From Acidobacteriota bacterium (GTDB taxonomy: Bacteria; Acidobacteriota; Vicinamibacteria; Marinacidobacterales; SMYC01), in NCBI GenBank assembly GCA_030598165.1, contig JAUVQL010000029.1, forward strand, positions 1-8,551: a stretch of DNA of 8,551 bases. The letters run 5' to 3'. A program made the position numbers and the translations under genes. Under the pieces are notes generated by a model. The model was not told the DNA's origin. It saw nothing but the letters and a program-made list of their open reading frames with translations, and did no database searches. Below, one piece after another: positions 6,494 through 8,551 of this stretch; the first letter of the stretch is position 1; each line of letters begins with the position of its first letter.

Positions 6494-8194
6494 CTATTTT
6501 GAAGACAGCGCTATTTCCTCGCTGTTCCAAAGTGGCGGGCTCCAAAAGGGGGTGGGCTTCAGATTCTCGACGCGATGGCTCACACCAATGAGAGCATGGG
6601 GAACGACGAGCTCTATCAACGGCATTTCTTCTGCCAAGATCATCTGTACTTCGTCAAAGAGCTTCTTTCGTTCTGTAACATCGACAGCATACATGTTGCG
6701 CTCCATCAATGTGTCCACCCGGGCCTCCCAGTCGGTGGCGGGACGTTCCTGCGAGGGATTCCAGAAATGGAGGGGGCCTCGACTGAGCCACAGTGCGAGC
6801 CCCGCCGAGGGATCCGGGTCCGTTTGTGTCATCCCTAGGAGACAGGCTTCATAGTCGAAGCTCTGAGTGATCCGCACAATCAAGTCCGTCAGGTCCAACG
6901 GTGCCACGGTCATATCGATCCCGATTTGGGCGAGATCTTCTTGGATAATCGTGGCCATCCGAGCTCGATGACGGATTTCTACAGTCGTGATAAGAGTAAA
7001 ACTTACGGGTAGGTTTTCCCCGCTACGGAGCCCTCCACTCGAGTCCCAATGGAATCCCGCCTCTTTCAAGAGGCGTCGAGCTTTTTCACGGTCCAATGTC
7101 AATGGGGAGATGGCCTCATTGCGCCACATCCAATTTGCAGGTGAAACGGATCCAGCAGCAGAAGAAGCAAGACCGTGATACACGGCTTGTACGATAGCGG
7201 ATCGATCGATGGCCAGTGAGACGGCACGGCGGAATCTGACGTCCTCGAACCAAGCCCTTTTCTCGGCGGAAAGCGCGGAACTGCGGGGGTTCATATTGAA
7301 CCAAAGTCGCTCCGGTCTGGTACCAGGCCCGAGATCAAGCAAACGTAATCCGGAGCTGTCACGCCCCTTCAAGCTCGAAAAGTCCTCCGGCAACAAAGCT
7401 CCTTGAATGTCCAATTCTCCCGCGGAAAACTTGAGTAATCTCGCATTACTGTCAGGCAAGATCTCGAAGATGATGCCATCGAGGAGCGGGAGCTTCTCTC
7501 CTCGCGATCCTTGCTTCCAATAACGAGAGTTCCTCCGCAAGACCACCCTTTGACCTGGCAGGTATCGCTCCAGCACGAAAGGACCAAGACCAGCGATCTC
7601 CTCAGCGGAAGTGCCAACACCATAGGCTGAGGGGAAGCTGCCGCTTTCCAGTGCTGCCTCCAACCGGTGCGCGGGGAGGATATAGACACCATCGAAAATC
7701 CGTTCGACAACAGCCGTCCGACGCGGGATTTCGAAACGAACCGTGAGCTCGTCCACGACCTCAGGGACGAGCGCCTCACCGCCGATCTTGACGGTCTCAG
7801 CCAAGGGACTTGCCACATTAGGGTCATGCAGCGCTTCGAAGGTAAAGGCGACGTCTTTCGCAGTAAATGGGTGCCCGTCGGAGAAGACAACGCCAGAGCG
7901 GAGATGAAACGTGAGGGCTTTTCCATCTTCGGAAAAGTTCCATGATTCAGCCAGTTCGGGCTCGACTTCTTGAGTTTGAGGGTTGATTCGCACCAGCGTC
8001 GCATGGATCTGTTCACCAATCGTTTGGCTCACCTCGTCGACGGAGAGGAGGAGATTCCAGGAGAGGGGCTCGGCAGATGTACCCACAACTAGATAGCCCG
8101 CCGCTGGCGAAGGTGATGGTGCATCACCGGCGCAGGCTATCCATAGAGTGAAGACACAAAGTATCGCTGGACGCCACAGGATTCTCGTTCTCAT
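6494..8194 (-). CDS. Peptide/nickel-type ABC transporter substrate-binding lipoprotein (SBP family 5)
   Basis: This is the extracytoplasmic receptor that captures the solute and delivers it to the OppB/OppC-type permeases. The 566-aa product begins with a signal peptide (MRTRILWRPAILCVFTLWIAC). The likely lipidated residue is Cys21 in a slightly atypical lipobox (LWIAC, Trp at -3). The mature part has the SBP_bac_5 hallmarks: ELAESWNFSEDGKALTFHLR followed by GVVFSDGHPFTAKDVAFTFE (about 80-120). It also has VRFRRAVSLAIDR, AGFHWDSSGG, and a C-terminal EVQMILAEEMPLIEL segment. I chose ATG at 8194, preceded by GGGAG at 6-nt spacing and immediately before the signal peptide. An ATG at 8248 would add 18 residues rich in Trp and Pro, has no ribosome site and would displace the signal. 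It is separated from its probable permeases by the minigenes and the c-di-GMP gene. Ligand identity cannot be inferred. Confidence 0.96.
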   Translation of the reverse strand: MRTRILWRPAILCVFTLWIACAGDAPSPSPAAGYLVVGTSAEPLSWNLLLSVDEVSQTIGEQIHATLVRINPQTQEVEPELAESWNFSEDGKALTFHLRSGVVFSDGHPFTAKDVAFTFEALHDPNVASPLAETVKIGGEALVPEVVDELTVRFEIPRRTAVVERIFDGVYILPAHRLEAALESGSFPSAYGVGTSAEEIAGLGPFVLERYLPGQRVVLRRNSRYWKQGSRGEKLPLLDGIIFEILPDSNARLLKFSAGELDIQGALLPEDFSSLKGRDSSGLRLLDLGPGTRPERLWFNMNPRSSALSAEKRAWFEDVRFRRAVSLAIDRSAIVQAVYHGLASSAAGSVSPANWMWRNEAISPLTLDREKARRLLKEAGFHWDSSGGLRSGENLPVSFTLITTVEIRHRARMATIIQEDLAQIGIDMTVAPLDLTDLIVRITQSFDYEACLLGMTQTDPDPSAGLALWLSRGPLHFWNPSQERPATDWEARVDTLMERNMYAVDVTERKKLFDEVQMILAEEMPLIELVVPHALIGVSHRVENLKPTPFWSPPLWNSEEIALSSK

Positions 8195-8441
8195 AGCAGT
8201 CTCCCAACCGACCTTCGTCGGCCACGGGTAGGGCCATGGTACGCCCATAGAACATTGGCTGAAGGTTGCGCGATGCCCACCGGTCCCTTCAAATGCTAAG
8301 TTGTTATTGATGTATCTTTTCCAGGCATTCTAACATCAAAGACCAAAAAAATAGCCTAAAATGGTATTTGTTTTCGAGGGGTGGGATATCTTGCATGTCC
8401 CTTCTAGGTAAGCTATATAAATACCAGGACTTCTGTAAATC
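8195..8441. other. Upstream region of the binding-protein gene
   Basis: There is no supported gene. The region is AT-rich from about 8290 to 8440. A weak minus-strand promoter match, TTGATG then GATACA after 17 nt (about 8338-8310), is too poor to call. An open frame crossing 8336-8551 on the minus strand has no ribosome site, a protein-like composition I do not recognise, and runs through the inverted repeat, so I do not treat it as coding. Confidence 0.4.
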
Positions 8442-8500
8442 GGGGACAGGCAATTAATATTTGCCTTAGATATCATCGCAAATATTGAATGCCTGTCCCC
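8442..8500. repeat. 23-bp near-perfect inverted repeat, hairpin with 13-nt loop
   Basis: The left arm (8442-8464, beginning GGGGACAGGCA) and right arm (8478-8500, ending TGCCTGTCCCC) are reverse complements except for two positions, around a 13-nt loop. The outer 11 bp are perfect and GC-rich and the inner 12 bp are AT-rich. GGGGACAGGCA-type ends recall palindromes mobilised by, or bordering, IS200/REP-associated (Y1) transposase genes. That link is from memory and no transposase is in view. It could also act as a bidirectional transcript end for a gene to the right. Confidence 0.65.
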
Positions 8501-8551
8501 ATAAAACTTGGCCAGCTCTAACGTAGGAGAGTGGACTCGTCGTGGAAACAA

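Noticed and set aside
6186..6545. 119-aa minus-strand frame after the binding-protein gene
   Set aside because: It overlaps the 3' end of the SBP gene by about 50 nt, has no ribosome site at any start, no recognised motif and mixed codon use, so it is probably chance.
8336..8551. 71-aa minus-strand frame at the right edge
   Set aside because: It reads through both arms of the inverted repeat, lacks a ribosome site and resembles nothing I know.

Overview
The window reads as ordinary bacterial chromosome of moderately high GC. It has no ribosomal or tRNA genes and no transposase or integrase. A lipoprotein-type binding protein, a two-permease peptide importer and a membrane c-di-GMP enzyme suggest a free-living environmental bacterium. 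A Gram-negative, deep-branching lineage such as Acidobacteriota or a deltaproteobacterial relative is possible, but the sequence does not settle the taxonomy.

Layout from left to right. Positions 1-173 are a GC-rich leader with nested palindromes. tdk (thymidine kinase, 174-773, +) follows. All other recognised genes are on the minus strand. In transcription order they are: an SBP family 5 peptide-binding lipoprotein (8194-6494); a 1.2 kb stretch without a long gene that contains three very small open frames (5859-5648); a large 7TM/HD-GYP/GAF/GGDEF c-di-GMP protein (5260-2747); a 22-codon frame (2731-2663); and two oligopeptide ABC permeases (OppB-like 2645-1674, OppC-like 1672-692). The last permease runs 82 bp into the 3' end of the convergent tdk. 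The right edge (8195-8551) has no credible gene but carries a 23-bp near-perfect inverted repeat.

The binding protein and the two permeases should form most of one peptide/opine/nickel-type ABC importer. No ATPase gene is present here. The c-di-GMP protein sits between the halves of this transporter.

The most unusual element is the small-ORF cassette between the binding protein and the c-di-GMP gene. The same heptapeptide, MRGIVWI, is encoded twice, each time with ATG, a strong Shine-Dalgarno sequence 7 nt upstream, and a stop codon. The two copies differ only by synonymous changes and a stop-to-stop change, while their flanks have diverged. Between them, also with a strong Shine-Dalgarno, lies a 27-aa acidic peptide ending in a short hydrophobic, cysteine-containing tail (SPGIIICG). 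I infer that these are real minigenes. They could be precursors or signals handled by the adjacent peptide importer, ribosomally made modified peptides, or regulatory leader peptides. No modifying enzyme is visible in the window, so the function is open.
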